A stretch of 10,737 nt of DNA from NCBI GenBank assembly GCA_023419055.1, contig JAEZYO010000065.1, forward strand, positions 1 through 10,737, read 5' to 3'. The notes beneath the pieces were generated by a model. That model did not search any database, had not been told where the DNA came from, and saw only the letters and a program-made list of their open reading frames with translations. The translations under genes were made by a program, and so were the position numbers. This stretch comes from Pseudomonadota bacterium. Lineage in GTDB: Bacteria; Myxococcota; Polyangia; Polyangiales; Polyangiaceae. Of the stretch, positions 1-6,970 are shown piece by piece; the stretch's first letter is position 1; each line of letters opens with the position of its first letter.

Positions 1-682
1 ACGGGTGCGGCGCGTAGCGCGCGGAGGTCTTGAGAGCGAACTCTCGCTGGGCCGGGTCGAGGGTCTCGAAGGCCTTCGCCCCGGAAACGAAAGCCGTGGT
101 CCCGAGCTGCACGCGCAGCGTATCCCCGGAGCCGTCGTCGTAGAGCACGGTCTCTTCGCGCGCCTCGGGGACCCGAATCGCGAGCAGCGTGGTCACCTTC
201 GGCGGGTGGAGCTCGTAGAGGGCCGCGTCCATGTGCCAGCGGTAAAACCGCGTGAGGCCGTCGGACATCTGCTCGTCGCTGAGCGGTGTCAGGTGAAAAG
301 AACGGTGTGACGGGTGCTGCAGCATCACGTCCGCGATGCCCTCGTGATCCTGGACCCGCCCGTTTCCGAGCAATTTCACCTGTGGAAACTCGGGGATCGA
401 CACTAGATCTTGCATGAGCACGCTCTGCTTCATGATGTCGAGGCGATGGCCGTGTCCGTAAGTCTTCACGGTCGGATCGAAGCGGCGCGTGAGCTCGAAC
501 TGGTGACGCGGTGAGAGGCGCGCTTGGTCTCGTATCACCACGACCTCGTGCGTGAAGACAGCGCGCTCGAGCTCCGCGAACTCGGAGTCGGAGAGCGACG
601 GGAGATCCAGCGCGCCGGCGTCGACGCCGAAGTCCACTTCCGCGGACGAGCTCGCGAGAGGCTTGAACTCGAGGCTCGGCAT
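1..682 (-). CDS. xanA: XanA-type Fe(II)/2-oxoglutarate-dependent xanthine dioxygenase, 3' end beyond window
   Basis: This is the N-terminal 227 residues of a TauD/TfdA-superfamily dioxygenase; the C-terminus lies left of base 1. The protein begins MPSLEFKPL and contains the metal-binding H-x-D pair as H150 and D152 in RWHMDAALYE, followed by PPKVTTLLAIRVP (160-172), YDDGSGD (181-187) and LGTTAFVSG (193-201). I recognise these stretches from fungal XanA, which hydroxylates xanthine to urate using Fe(II), O2 and 2-oxoglutarate, releasing succinate and CO2. The distal metal histidine and 2-oxoglutarate-binding arginine would be outside the window. ATG at 682 has GGAG 10 nt upstream; an in-frame ATG at 712 (adding 10 residues) is possible. 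It is divergent from a urate-to-ureidoglycolate operon, which supports xanthine as substrate. The alternative is a generic TauD enzyme for another substrate, which I consider unlikely. Confidence 0.88.
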   Translation of the reverse strand, partial: MPSLEFKPLASSSAEVDFGVDAGALDLPSLSDSEFAELERAVFTHEVVVIRDQARLSPRHQFELTRRFDPTVKTYGHGHRLDIMKQSVLMQDLVSIPEFPQVKLLGNGRVQDHEGIADVMLQHPSHRSFHLTPLSDEQMSDGLTRFYRWHMDAALYELHPPKVTTLLAIRVPEAREETVLYDDGSGDTLRVQLGTTAFVSGAKAFETLDPAQREFALKTSARYAPHP

Positions 683-809
683 GACCGCGATGCTCCGCGC
701 CGCGCGAAGCATCGTCAAGCTGCAACTCCATCCAGGATCCGCGTGCTCGAATTGGCACCTGCGCGAAACCGCGCGGACATCCTCGGAGGGAAGATCTAGA
801 CTGGGCAGC
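683..809. promoter_or_regulatory. Divergent intergenic region between xanA and the purine operon
   Basis: This 127-bp spacer separates the starts of the two divergent transcription units, so both promoters should lie here or just inside the flanking genes. GGAGGG at 785-790 is the only strong Shine-Dalgarno-like run before the rightward gene. I could not find a convincing sigma-70 -35/-10 pair or a long perfect operator palindrome. Promoter function is inferred from gene layout only. Confidence 0.4.
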
Positions 810-2231
810 ATGACGCTAGTGACCGAGAGCGTTCCCGAGCTCGCGCGCCTGGCCGAGCAAGTGCGGCGTGATCTCGAGCTCACCGACTACCCGCGCCGGG
901 AATGGCTCGCAGCGCGAAAGACGGCTTCCGGAGCTTCCGTTTACGACGTCGTGATCGTCGGCGGCGGGCAAGGCGGGCTCTCCGCGGCCTTCGGGCTGTT
1001 GCGCGAGCGCGTCCGCGAGCTCCTGGTCATCGACCAGAACCCGCTCGATCGCGCCGGCCCCTGGCTGAACTTCGCGCGCATGAAGACGCTTCGAACGCCG
1101 AAGCACGTGACCGGTCCGGATCTCGGCGTACCGAGCCTCACCCCGCGCGCCTGGTACGAGGCGCAGCACGGCCCAGGGAGCTGGGAGGCGCTCGGTCTCA
1201 TCCCGAAGGAGAGCTGGGCCGCATACCTTGCCTGGTATCGCCGCACGCTCGGCATCCCGGTGCGCCCCGACACGCGCGTCGGGTCCCTCCGCTACGACGA
1301 GCGCGAGCGCGCCTTCGAGGTTCCTTGCACGAGCCGCGATCGCGAAGAGACCTTGTTCGCGCGGCGCGTCGTGCTCGCGACGGGCATCGAGGGCTCGGGT
1401 CAGTGGGCGGTTCCGGCGCTCGTCAAAGATCGCCTGCCGGAGCGGCTCTACGCGCACACGCACCAGCCGATCGACTTCGCCGCGCTCGCGGGCAAGCGGG
1501 TAGCGGTGCTCGGCGCGGGCGCCTCCGCGTTCGACAACGCCGCCGTCGCGCTCGAACACGGCGCGCGCGAGGTGCGGTTGTTCTTCCGTCGCAAGTCGCT
1601 CGTGAAGGTGAACGCCTACCGCTGGGCGGAGTTCGTAGGCTTCCTCAAGCACCACGCCGATCTCCCGGACGCCGATCGCTGGCGCTTCATCCTGCAGATC
1701 CTGCGCATGGGGCAGCTGCCGCCGACGGACACCTTTCATCGCGCGCGGGAGCACGCCGGCTTTCACCTGCACCCGGGTTCCGCCTGGCGGTCCGTGCGCG
1801 CCGCGGACGACGCGATCGTGATCGAGACCGACGCGGGACGCTTCGAGACCGATTTCGTCATCGTCGGCACCGGGTTCGTCACCGATCTCACGCTCCGCCC
1901 CGAGCTCACGCACGTCGAGCGCTTCATCGCGCGCTGGTCCGACCGCTACGAGCCGCCCGCGACCGAGCAAAACGAGGAGCTCGCGCGCCACCCCTACCTC
2001 GGCCCCGCCTTCGAGTTCACGGAGCGGAACCCGGGGGAGGCGCCGTACCTCCAGCACCTCTACAATTACACCTTCGGGGGCCTGTTGAGCCTCGGCTTCG
2101 GCGGCGCGAGCATCTCGGGGATGAAGTACTCGAACGCGCGGCTCGTCGGAGGCATCACGCGCTCGCTCTTCCTCGAAGATCGCGAGCGGCACCTTCAGAG
2201 CCTGCTCGACTACTCGGACGAGGAGTTCTGA
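810..2231 (+). CDS. FAD/NAD(P)H-dependent flavoprotein monooxygenase, candidate HpyO-type urate hydroxylase
   Basis: The 473-aa protein has two Rossmann dinucleotide-binding motifs: an FAD site VVIVGGGQGGLSAAF (47-61) and an NAD(P)H site VAVLGAGASAFDNAA (231-245). It also has the ATG (190-192) and VGTGF (352-356) motifs typical of flavin-containing-monooxygenase-like enzymes. A conserved LRTPKHVTGPDLGVPSLT block lies at 94-111. It has no signal peptide and is probably cytosolic. It is first in the operon and divergent from xanA. No uricase, HpxO or PuuD is present, so the likely role is urate to 5-hydroxyisourate, as done by the flavoprotein HpyO of Xanthomonas; I cannot confirm homology to HpyO without alignment. 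ATG 810 is the first in-frame ATG after the divergent gene, but GGAGGG at 785-790 is 19 nt away. An in-frame CTG at 801 would be spaced 10 nt from that SD. The reading frame stays open upstream to 552, overlapping xanA, and that part reads as non-protein-like. Confidence 0.82.
   Translation: MTLVTESVPELARLAEQVRRDLELTDYPRREWLAARKTASGASVYDVVIVGGGQGGLSAAFGLLRERVRELLVIDQNPLDRAGPWLNFARMKTLRTPKHVTGPDLGVPSLTPRAWYEAQHGPGSWEALGLIPKESWAAYLAWYRRTLGIPVRPDTRVGSLRYDERERAFEVPCTSRDREETLFARRVVLATGIEGSGQWAVPALVKDRLPERLYAHTHQPIDFAALAGKRVAVLGAGASAFDNAAVALEHGAREVRLFFRRKSLVKVNAYRWAEFVGFLKHHADLPDADRWRFILQILRMGQLPPTDTFHRAREHAGFHLHPGSAWRSVRAADDAIVIETDAGRFETDFVIVGTGFVTDLTLRPELTHVERFIARWSDRYEPPATEQNEELARHPYLGPAFEFTERNPGEAPYLQHLYNYTFGGLLSLGFGGASISGMKYSNARLVGGITRSLFLEDRERHLQSLLDYSDEEF
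2220..2225 (+). promoter_or_regulatory. Shine-Dalgarno GAGGAG fixing the allantoinase GTG start
   Basis: GAGGAG lies inside the last codons of the upstream monooxygenase gene, 8 nt before GTG at 2234. It supports this GTG as the true start and indicates translational coupling, since the upstream stop (2229-2231) lies between the ribosome binding site and the start. Confidence 0.75.
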
Positions 2232-2233
2232 AC

Positions 2234-3574
2234 GTGGCTCGCTTCGGCTTGAAGACCACGCGCCTCGTTCACCCCGGCGGGATAGCGCCCGGCACGCTCG
2301 TCGTCTCGGGCGGGCTCATCGAGGCGATCGAGCTCGGCGGGGCGGAGATCCCGAACGTGACCGATCTCGGCGATCAGGCGATCTCGCCGGGGCTCGTGGA
2401 TTGCCACGTGCACGTGAACGAGCCCGGTCGCACGGAGTGGGAGGGCTTCGGCACCGCGACGCGCGCGGCCGCCGCGGGTGGGGTCACCACCCTGGTCGAC
2501 ATGCCGCTCAACAGCAGCCCCGTGACGACGACGCGTCCGGCCCTCGACGCAAAGCTCGAGGCCGCGCGCGGGCAGTGCTTCGTCGACGTCGGATTCTGGG
2601 GCGGCGTCGTCCCGGGGAACACACTCGATCTCGTCGAGCTGGCGAAGGGCGGGGTGCTCGGCTGCAAGGCTTTCCTCGTCCACTCTGGGATCGACGATTT
2701 TCCGAACGTGATCGAGAGCGACCTGCGAAAGGCGATGCCGGTGTTGCGCGACCTCGGCCTACCCCTGCTCGCGCACGCCGAGCTCGATCTCGGCGCGCCC
2801 GCTCCGCTCGACGTCCGCGCCTATCATGGCTACCTCGCCTCGCGTCCCCCCGAGTGGGAGGACGCGGCCATCCGCTTGCTCGTGGATCTCTGCCGCGAGA
2901 CGCGCTGCCGCGTTCACGTCGTGCACCTGTCCTCTTCGGGCTCGCTGCCGCTCTTGAAGCAGGCCAAAGACGAGGGGCTGCCGATCACGGTCGAGACCTG
3001 CCCGCACTACCTGTGCTTCGAGAGCGAAGGCATCCCCGAGGGGGCGACCGAGTTCAAATGCGCGCCTCCCATCCGGGAGAGGGCGAACCGGGAAGCGCTC
3101 TGGCAAGGCCTCTTCGACGGCGTGATCGATTTCGTCATCACCGATCACAGCCCCTGCTTGCCGGCGCTGAAGCTGCCCGAAGCGGGCGACTTCATGCAGG
3201 CCTGGGGCGGCATCGCCTCGCTCCAGCTCGGGCTCTCGGCCGTCTGGTCCGAAGCTCGCCGTCGCGGCGCGAACCTTTCCACGCTCGCCCGCTGGATGAG
3301 CGAAACCCCGGCTCGGTTCGCGGGGCTGGGCAAGACCAAGGGCCGCCTGGCGCGCGGCTTCGACGCCGATTTCGTCGTTTGGTCTCCCGATCAAAGCTTC
3401 ACGGTGACGCCACAATCGCTATTCTTTCGGCATCCCGTGTCGCCGTACCTCGGTCGCGAACTCTTCGGCTGCGTGCAGGAAACCTGGCTTCGAGGCGAGC
3501 GCATCTTCAGCGCCGGAGGCCACGCGCCGAGAGCACGCGGAGAGCTCTTGCTCGCTCGTGCGCTCGAGTCATGA
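2234..3574 (+). CDS. allB: Allantoinase
   Basis: A zinc amidohydrolase that opens the hydantoin ring of allantoin to give allantoate. The 446-aa length matches bacterial AllB. The binuclear metal ligands are visible: H58 and H60 in DCHVHVNEPGRTEWEGF, the lysine to be carboxylated K145 in GCKAFLVHSGID, H181 in LAHAELD, H231 in VHVVHLSSSG, and D304 in ITDHSPC. DCHVHVNEPGRTEWEGF is diagnostic of allantoinase against dihydroorotase or hydantoinase. The start is GTG, 2 nt after the stop of the flavoprotein gene, with GAGGAG 8 nt upstream. The stop overlaps the next start as ATGA. It is the third oxidative-hydrolytic module of the cluster, acting between the OHCU decarboxylase and allantoicase domains of the next protein. 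No missing key residue was seen. Confidence 0.95.
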   Translation: MARFGLKTTRLVHPGGIAPGTLVVSGGLIEAIELGGAEIPNVTDLGDQAISPGLVDCHVHVNEPGRTEWEGFGTATRAAAAGGVTTLVDMPLNSSPVTTTRPALDAKLEAARGQCFVDVGFWGGVVPGNTLDLVELAKGGVLGCKAFLVHSGIDDFPNVIESDLRKAMPVLRDLGLPLLAHAELDLGAPAPLDVRAYHGYLASRPPEWEDAAIRLLVDLCRETRCRVHVVHLSSSGSLPLLKQAKDEGLPITVETCPHYLCFESEGIPEGATEFKCAPPIRERANREALWQGLFDGVIDFVITDHSPCLPALKLPEAGDFMQAWGGIASLQLGLSAVWSEARRRGANLSTLARWMSETPARFAGLGKTKGRLARGFDADFVVWSPDQSFTVTPQSLFFRHPVSPYLGRELFGCVQETWLRGERIFSAGGHAPRARGELLLARALES

Positions 3575-5196
3575 ACGCCTTTCCAGCGCAGAGCTTCGTC
3601 GGACTGGTCGATCTCGCTTCCGCGGAGCTCGGCGGCAAGGCGCTCGGAGCAAGCGATGACTTCTTCGCGGGCGTCGAGAACTTGATTCAACCAGGTCCTG
3701 CCGTTTTCGACCCCAGTCGCTACACGGAGCGGGGCAAGTGGATGGATGGTTGGGAGAGCCGCCGCAAGCGCGTCGCAGGTCACGACTTCTGCGTGCTCGA
3801 GCTCGGCGCCCCGGGCCGCGTCTACGGGTTCGACGTCGACACCTCGCACTTCGTCGGCAATCACCCGCCGTTCGCGGCGATTGAAGGACTGCGTGCAGCG
3901 CCAGGTACCCCGCTCGAAGAGCTCCTGGCCCGGAGCTGGGTGAAGCTTCTCCCCCAGTCCCGCCTCGGGCCGGGCTGTCAAAACCTCTTCGCGGCCGAGC
4001 CTTGCGAAGCAGTCAGCCACGTTCGGCTCAGCATCTACCCGGACGGTGGGGTCGCGCGCCTGCGCGTCTACGGCAAGGTCGAACCAGGCTCCGCTCCCCC
4101 CTCCGAGCGAGAGAGCGACGAGCTGACCCGACGTGAGATCCCGAAGGGCCTCGTGGATCTCGCCGCGCTGAAGAACGGCGCGCTCGCGCTCGCGTGTTCG
4201 GACGCTCGCTTCGGTCACATGCAGAGCCTGCTTCTGCCGGGACGCGCGCGCGTGATGGGAGAAGGCTGGGAGACGCGCCGCGGCCGTCCACCCGATCACC
4301 GGCACGATTGGATCCTGATTCAGCTCGCCGAGCGGGGCACCATCGAAGCCATCGAGGTTGACACCAACCACTACAAAGGAAACTACCCCGAGCGGTGCTC
4401 GATCGACTTCATCGACGCCGCCTCCGCCCTCACCACGGATTTGATGGGGGCACCCGACTTCTCGCCCCTGGTCGAGCAAGTCCCCCTCCAAGCCGACAAG
4501 CGTCATTTCCTGAAGCGCGAGATCGTGCCTCACGGGCCCGTGACCCACGTGCGGCTCAACATTTTTCCGGACGGCGGCATCAGTCGCCTGCGGCTCTGGG
4601 GCAGAACCGCCATGGGTCAGAGCGCGCTCCGCGGCCCGAGCCTCTCCGCCCAAGCTGCCTTGGACTCGCTTTCCCCCCAAGAAGCGCGCGAAGCGCTGCA
4701 CCGTTGCTGCGGCTCGACCCGCTGGGTCGATCGCGTGCTCGCCTCGCGCCCCTTCGCCTCCGCAGCTCGGCTCGCGGTCGTCGCTCGTCAGGCCTTCGGA
4801 GAGCTCGAGCGGGATGATTTCCTGGAAGCGTTCTCTCATCACCCTGCCATCGGCGCCGACCTCTCGGCCCTCCGAGAAAAGTTCGCGTCCACGCTGTCCT
4901 GGTCCGAAAACGAGCAGGCGGGTGTGGCCCACGCCGACGAGGTGACCCTGATGGAGCTCGGAGCGGCCAACCGCGACTACTTCAAGCGCTTCGGCTACAC
5001 CTTCATCGTCTGTGCGAGCGGCAAATCTGCGGGTGAAATGCTCGCGCTGCTCCGCGGGCGACTCGAGAACGACGCCGCTACCGAGCTCCGGATCGCCGCG
5101 CTCGAACAGCAGAAGATCACCTACCTGCGCCTCGAGAAGCTCGCCTCCCCTGGCCCGATCACTCCGGGGTCACCCTCCAAAGAGCGCACGCCATGA
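3571..5196 (+). CDS. alc-uraD: Bifunctional allantoicase / OHCU decarboxylase fusion
   Basis: The 541-aa protein joins two purine enzymes. Residues about 8-170 and 185-345 are the two internally repeated allantoicase jelly-roll domains: FDVDTSHFVGNHPP (87-100) mirrors IEVDTNHYKGNYPE (261-274), and HVRLSIYPDGGVARLRVYG (150-168) mirrors HVRLNIFPDGGISRLRLWG (326-344). This part hydrolyses allantoate to ureidoglycolate and urea. Residues about 358-525 are a UraD domain, which decarboxylates 2-oxo-4-hydroxy-4-carboxy-5-ureidoimidazoline to (S)-allantoin. It shows CCGSTRWVDRVLASRPF (379-395), the catalytic-histidine motif HHPAIG (H423-H424), SENEQAGV (445-452) and FIVCASGKSAGEML (478-491). The two activities are not consecutive: AllB acts between them. 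A Ser/Gln-rich linker near 349-365 separates them and no frameshift is needed. ATG overlaps the allB stop (ATGA), and its own TGA overlaps the hiuH ATG. Confidence 0.93.
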   Translation: MNAFPAQSFVGLVDLASAELGGKALGASDDFFAGVENLIQPGPAVFDPSRYTERGKWMDGWESRRKRVAGHDFCVLELGAPGRVYGFDVDTSHFVGNHPPFAAIEGLRAAPGTPLEELLARSWVKLLPQSRLGPGCQNLFAAEPCEAVSHVRLSIYPDGGVARLRVYGKVEPGSAPPSERESDELTRREIPKGLVDLAALKNGALALACSDARFGHMQSLLLPGRARVMGEGWETRRGRPPDHRHDWILIQLAERGTIEAIEVDTNHYKGNYPERCSIDFIDAASALTTDLMGAPDFSPLVEQVPLQADKRHFLKREIVPHGPVTHVRLNIFPDGGISRLRLWGRTAMGQSALRGPSLSAQAALDSLSPQEAREALHRCCGSTRWVDRVLASRPFASAARLAVVARQAFGELERDDFLEAFSHHPAIGADLSALREKFASTLSWSENEQAGVAHADEVTLMELGAANRDYFKRFGYTFIVCASGKSAGEMLALLRGRLENDAATELRIAALEQQKITYLRLEKLASPGPITPGSPSKERTP

Positions 5197-5528
5197 TCTC
5201 GTCCCACGTGCTCGACCTAGCCCTCGGCAAGCCCGCCCGCGGCGTGCGCGTCACGCTCGAGGTTTTCGAATTCGGCGCTGAATGGCGCGTGCTCGGCACC
5301 GCCGTCACGAACGAAGACGGCCGCGCCGGGGTGCTTGGAGACGCCACCACGCTCGGCGGCCGAACCTGTCGCCTGTCCTTCGACACGCACACCTATTTCG
5401 AGCAGACCGGGCAGCGCGCGTTCTTCCCGCGCGTCGACGTCACGTTCGTCGTCGCCCACGGCGAGGGGCGCTACCACGTGCCGGTGCTGCTCAGCCCGTT
5501 CGGCTACTCCACCTACAGGGGCAGCTGA
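5193..5528 (+). CDS. hiuH: 5-hydroxyisourate hydrolase (transthyretin-like)
   Basis: The 111-aa protein hydrolyses 5-hydroxyisourate to OHCU, the substrate of the UraD domain encoded just upstream. The family signatures are all present: the N-terminal SSHVLDLALGKPA with catalytic H5, R44 in TNEDGR, H95 in RYHVPVLLSPFGYSTY, and the C-terminal tetrapeptide YRGS (108-111) that distinguishes HIU hydrolases from transthyretins. There is no signal peptide, so a cytosolic enzyme is expected. Its ATG overlaps the stop of the fusion gene as ATGA, implying translational coupling. The next gene begins 32 nt downstream. Confidence 0.96.
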   Translation: MISSHVLDLALGKPARGVRVTLEVFEFGAEWRVLGTAVTNEDGRAGVLGDATTLGGRTCRLSFDTHTYFEQTGQRAFFPRVDVTFVVAHGEGRYHVPVLLSPFGYSTYRGS

Positions 5529-5548
5529 TGCGCGGCGACGACACTCCC

Positions 5549-5554
5549 GAGGAG
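5549..5554 (+). promoter_or_regulatory. Shine-Dalgarno GAGGAG deciding the start of the CitE-like gene
   Basis: GAGGAG ends 6 nt before ATG at 5561. An alternative in-frame ATG at 5528 overlaps the hiuH stop (TGATG), but it has no comparable ribosome binding site and adds 11 residues that do not look conserved. Confidence 0.65.
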
Positions 5555-5560
5555 CCTCCG

Positions 5561-6970
5561 ATGAGCTTCCCCACCGATCTCGACTCCGATCCGTCGCTCC
5601 AAGCGGCCTTTCGCGCTCTCGGCGAGGCGAACCGAGCGACCAACACCCTCTACCCGGGTGAGCGCTCGTCCCGCCAACCCGTCCACACCGTGTACGGCGG
5701 CGCCCAGCTCTACAAGGCGGAGACTACGCGGCGGCTCGGTGAGCTCGCGCAGCGCTCCATGGCGGCCTACGCGCGTGATCCCGCCGAGTTCGCGCTCGGA
5801 GTCGGCCTGACGCAGCCGGGCCTCCCCGGCACGCCGAACCCCTGCACCAACACCGACCCAGCGCTCGCAGAGAAGGTCTACCTCCGCGTCAAGAAGAAGC
5901 TCGAGGCCGAAGCCGTAGAGGATTTCCGCGTCGATTTCGAGGACGGCTTCGGCGCGCGCCCCGACTCGGAAGAGGACGAGGTCGCGATCCGCGCGGCCGG
6001 CGAGCTCGCGCGAGGCCTGAAAGAGGGCCTCCTCCCGCCGTTCATCGGCATCCGCATCAAATCACTCGGCGAGGAGTGGAAGCTCCGAGCCGCTCGCACC
6101 CTGAAACTCTTCGTAGAAACGCTCGTCACCCAGACGGGTGGTATGGTCCCCGCGGGCTTCGTCGTCACGCTGCCCAAGGTCACCAACGTCGAACAACCAC
6201 GCCTGCTCGTCCGCCTCCTCGAGGCGCTGGAGCGCCGCCACTCGTTACCGGAAGGCACGCTGAAGCTCGAGCTCATGGTCGAGACCACTCAGTGCCTGGT
6301 CGGGCCGGACGGCAAGCTCGCCCTCCCCCTCTACCTGGCCGCTTGCGAGGGGCGCTGCGTGGGTGCCCACCTCGGCACCTACGACTTCACGGCGTCCTGC
6401 AACATCACCGCGGCGCACCAGACGATGCTCCATCCGCTGTGCGATCTCGCGAAGGGCATGATGATGCTCGCCTTCGCGGGGACCGGGGTCTTTCTGTCGG
6501 ACGGCGCCACCAACGTCATGCCCGTCGGCCCGCACCGGGGCGACAACCTGACCCCGGCCCAGCTCGCGCAGAACCGGGCGTCGGTGCACGCCGCGTGGCA
6601 GCTCTCTTACCGCAGCATCCGTCACTCGCTGGAGAACGGCTTCTACCAGGGCTGGGACCTCCACCCGGCCCAGCTCCCCGTCCGTTACGCCGCCTGCTTC
6701 GCCTTCTTCCTCGAAGGCTTCGCCCCCGCCGCCGAACGCCTCCGCAACTTCGTCGAGAAGTCCGCGCAGGCTACCCTCGTGGGTGACGTCTTCGACGACG
6801 CCGCGACGGGACAGGGTCTCCTCAACTACTTCCTCCGCGCCAAGAACTCCGGCGCCATCGACCTCGAGGACGTCGCGCAGACCGGCCTCACGCTCGAGGA
6901 GTTCGGGCTGCGCTCCTTCGCGAAGATCTTGGCCGCGAGGCGCGCTCGCTTGGCCAACCCGGGCGCGTGA
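5561..6970 (+). CDS. HpcH/HpaI aldolase / citrate lyase-beta (CitE)-like TIM-barrel protein of a purine cluster
   Basis: The 469-aa protein is much longer than ordinary CitE (about 300 aa) but carries the superfamily's landmarks: an acidic metal-binding block VDFEDGFG (124-131), GIRIKS (163-168), LPKVTNVEQ (204-212), LELMVET (236-242), HLGTYDFTASCNI (270-282) and GWDLHPAQLPVRY (364-376), which corresponds to the CitE IHP-x-Q motif. It resembles the DUF6986-type proteins that I recall next to allantoin genes in actinobacteria; that match is from memory and untested. It lacks the classical signature of malate synthase A or G. As last gene of the operon it may consume glyoxylate released from ureidoglycolate by a C-C bond-forming or bond-breaking reaction, but the substrate is unknown. 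GAGGAG 6 nt upstream supports ATG 5561. No signal peptide was seen. Confidence 0.8.
   Translation: MSFPTDLDSDPSLQAAFRALGEANRATNTLYPGERSSRQPVHTVYGGAQLYKAETTRRLGELAQRSMAAYARDPAEFALGVGLTQPGLPGTPNPCTNTDPALAEKVYLRVKKKLEAEAVEDFRVDFEDGFGARPDSEEDEVAIRAAGELARGLKEGLLPPFIGIRIKSLGEEWKLRAARTLKLFVETLVTQTGGMVPAGFVVTLPKVTNVEQPRLLVRLLEALERRHSLPEGTLKLELMVETTQCLVGPDGKLALPLYLAACEGRCVGAHLGTYDFTASCNITAAHQTMLHPLCDLAKGMMMLAFAGTGVFLSDGATNVMPVGPHRGDNLTPAQLAQNRASVHAAWQLSYRSIRHSLENGFYQGWDLHPAQLPVRYAACFAFFLEGFAPAAERLRNFVEKSAQATLVGDVFDDAATGQGLLNYFLRAKNSGAIDLEDVAQTGLTLEEFGLRSFAKILAARRARLANPGA

Noticed and set aside
5..310. Rightward 101-aa frame at the left edge
   Set aside because: It lies antisense to the well-supported xanA gene, has low-complexity Arg/Gly/Glu composition and no domain; a shadow of GC-rich coding DNA.
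816..2192. Leftward 458-aa frame opposite the flavoprotein gene
   Set aside because: It is Arg/Glu/Ala-rich with no recognisable motif, while the rightward frame has two Rossmann motifs.
902..2233. Long rightward frame upstream of allantoinase, in frame with it
   Set aside because: Arg/Ala-rich out-of-frame reading of the flavoprotein gene. The protein-like part begins at GTG 2234 with a good ribosome binding site.
2401..3570. N-terminal 390-residue extension of the allantoicase fusion
   Set aside because: It is an out-of-frame reading of allB. Allantoicase homology starts at ATG 3571, which overlaps the allB stop as expected for coupled genes.
3391..4932. Leftward 513-aa frame opposite the allantoicase gene
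   Set aside because: Long only because antisense frames in GC-biased genes lack stops; no domain, no signal, composition typical of a shadow.
5561..6970. Classical malate synthase A or G
   Set aside because: The acidic and HPAQ motifs fit the CitE/HpcH branch, and the classical malate synthase signature is not seen.
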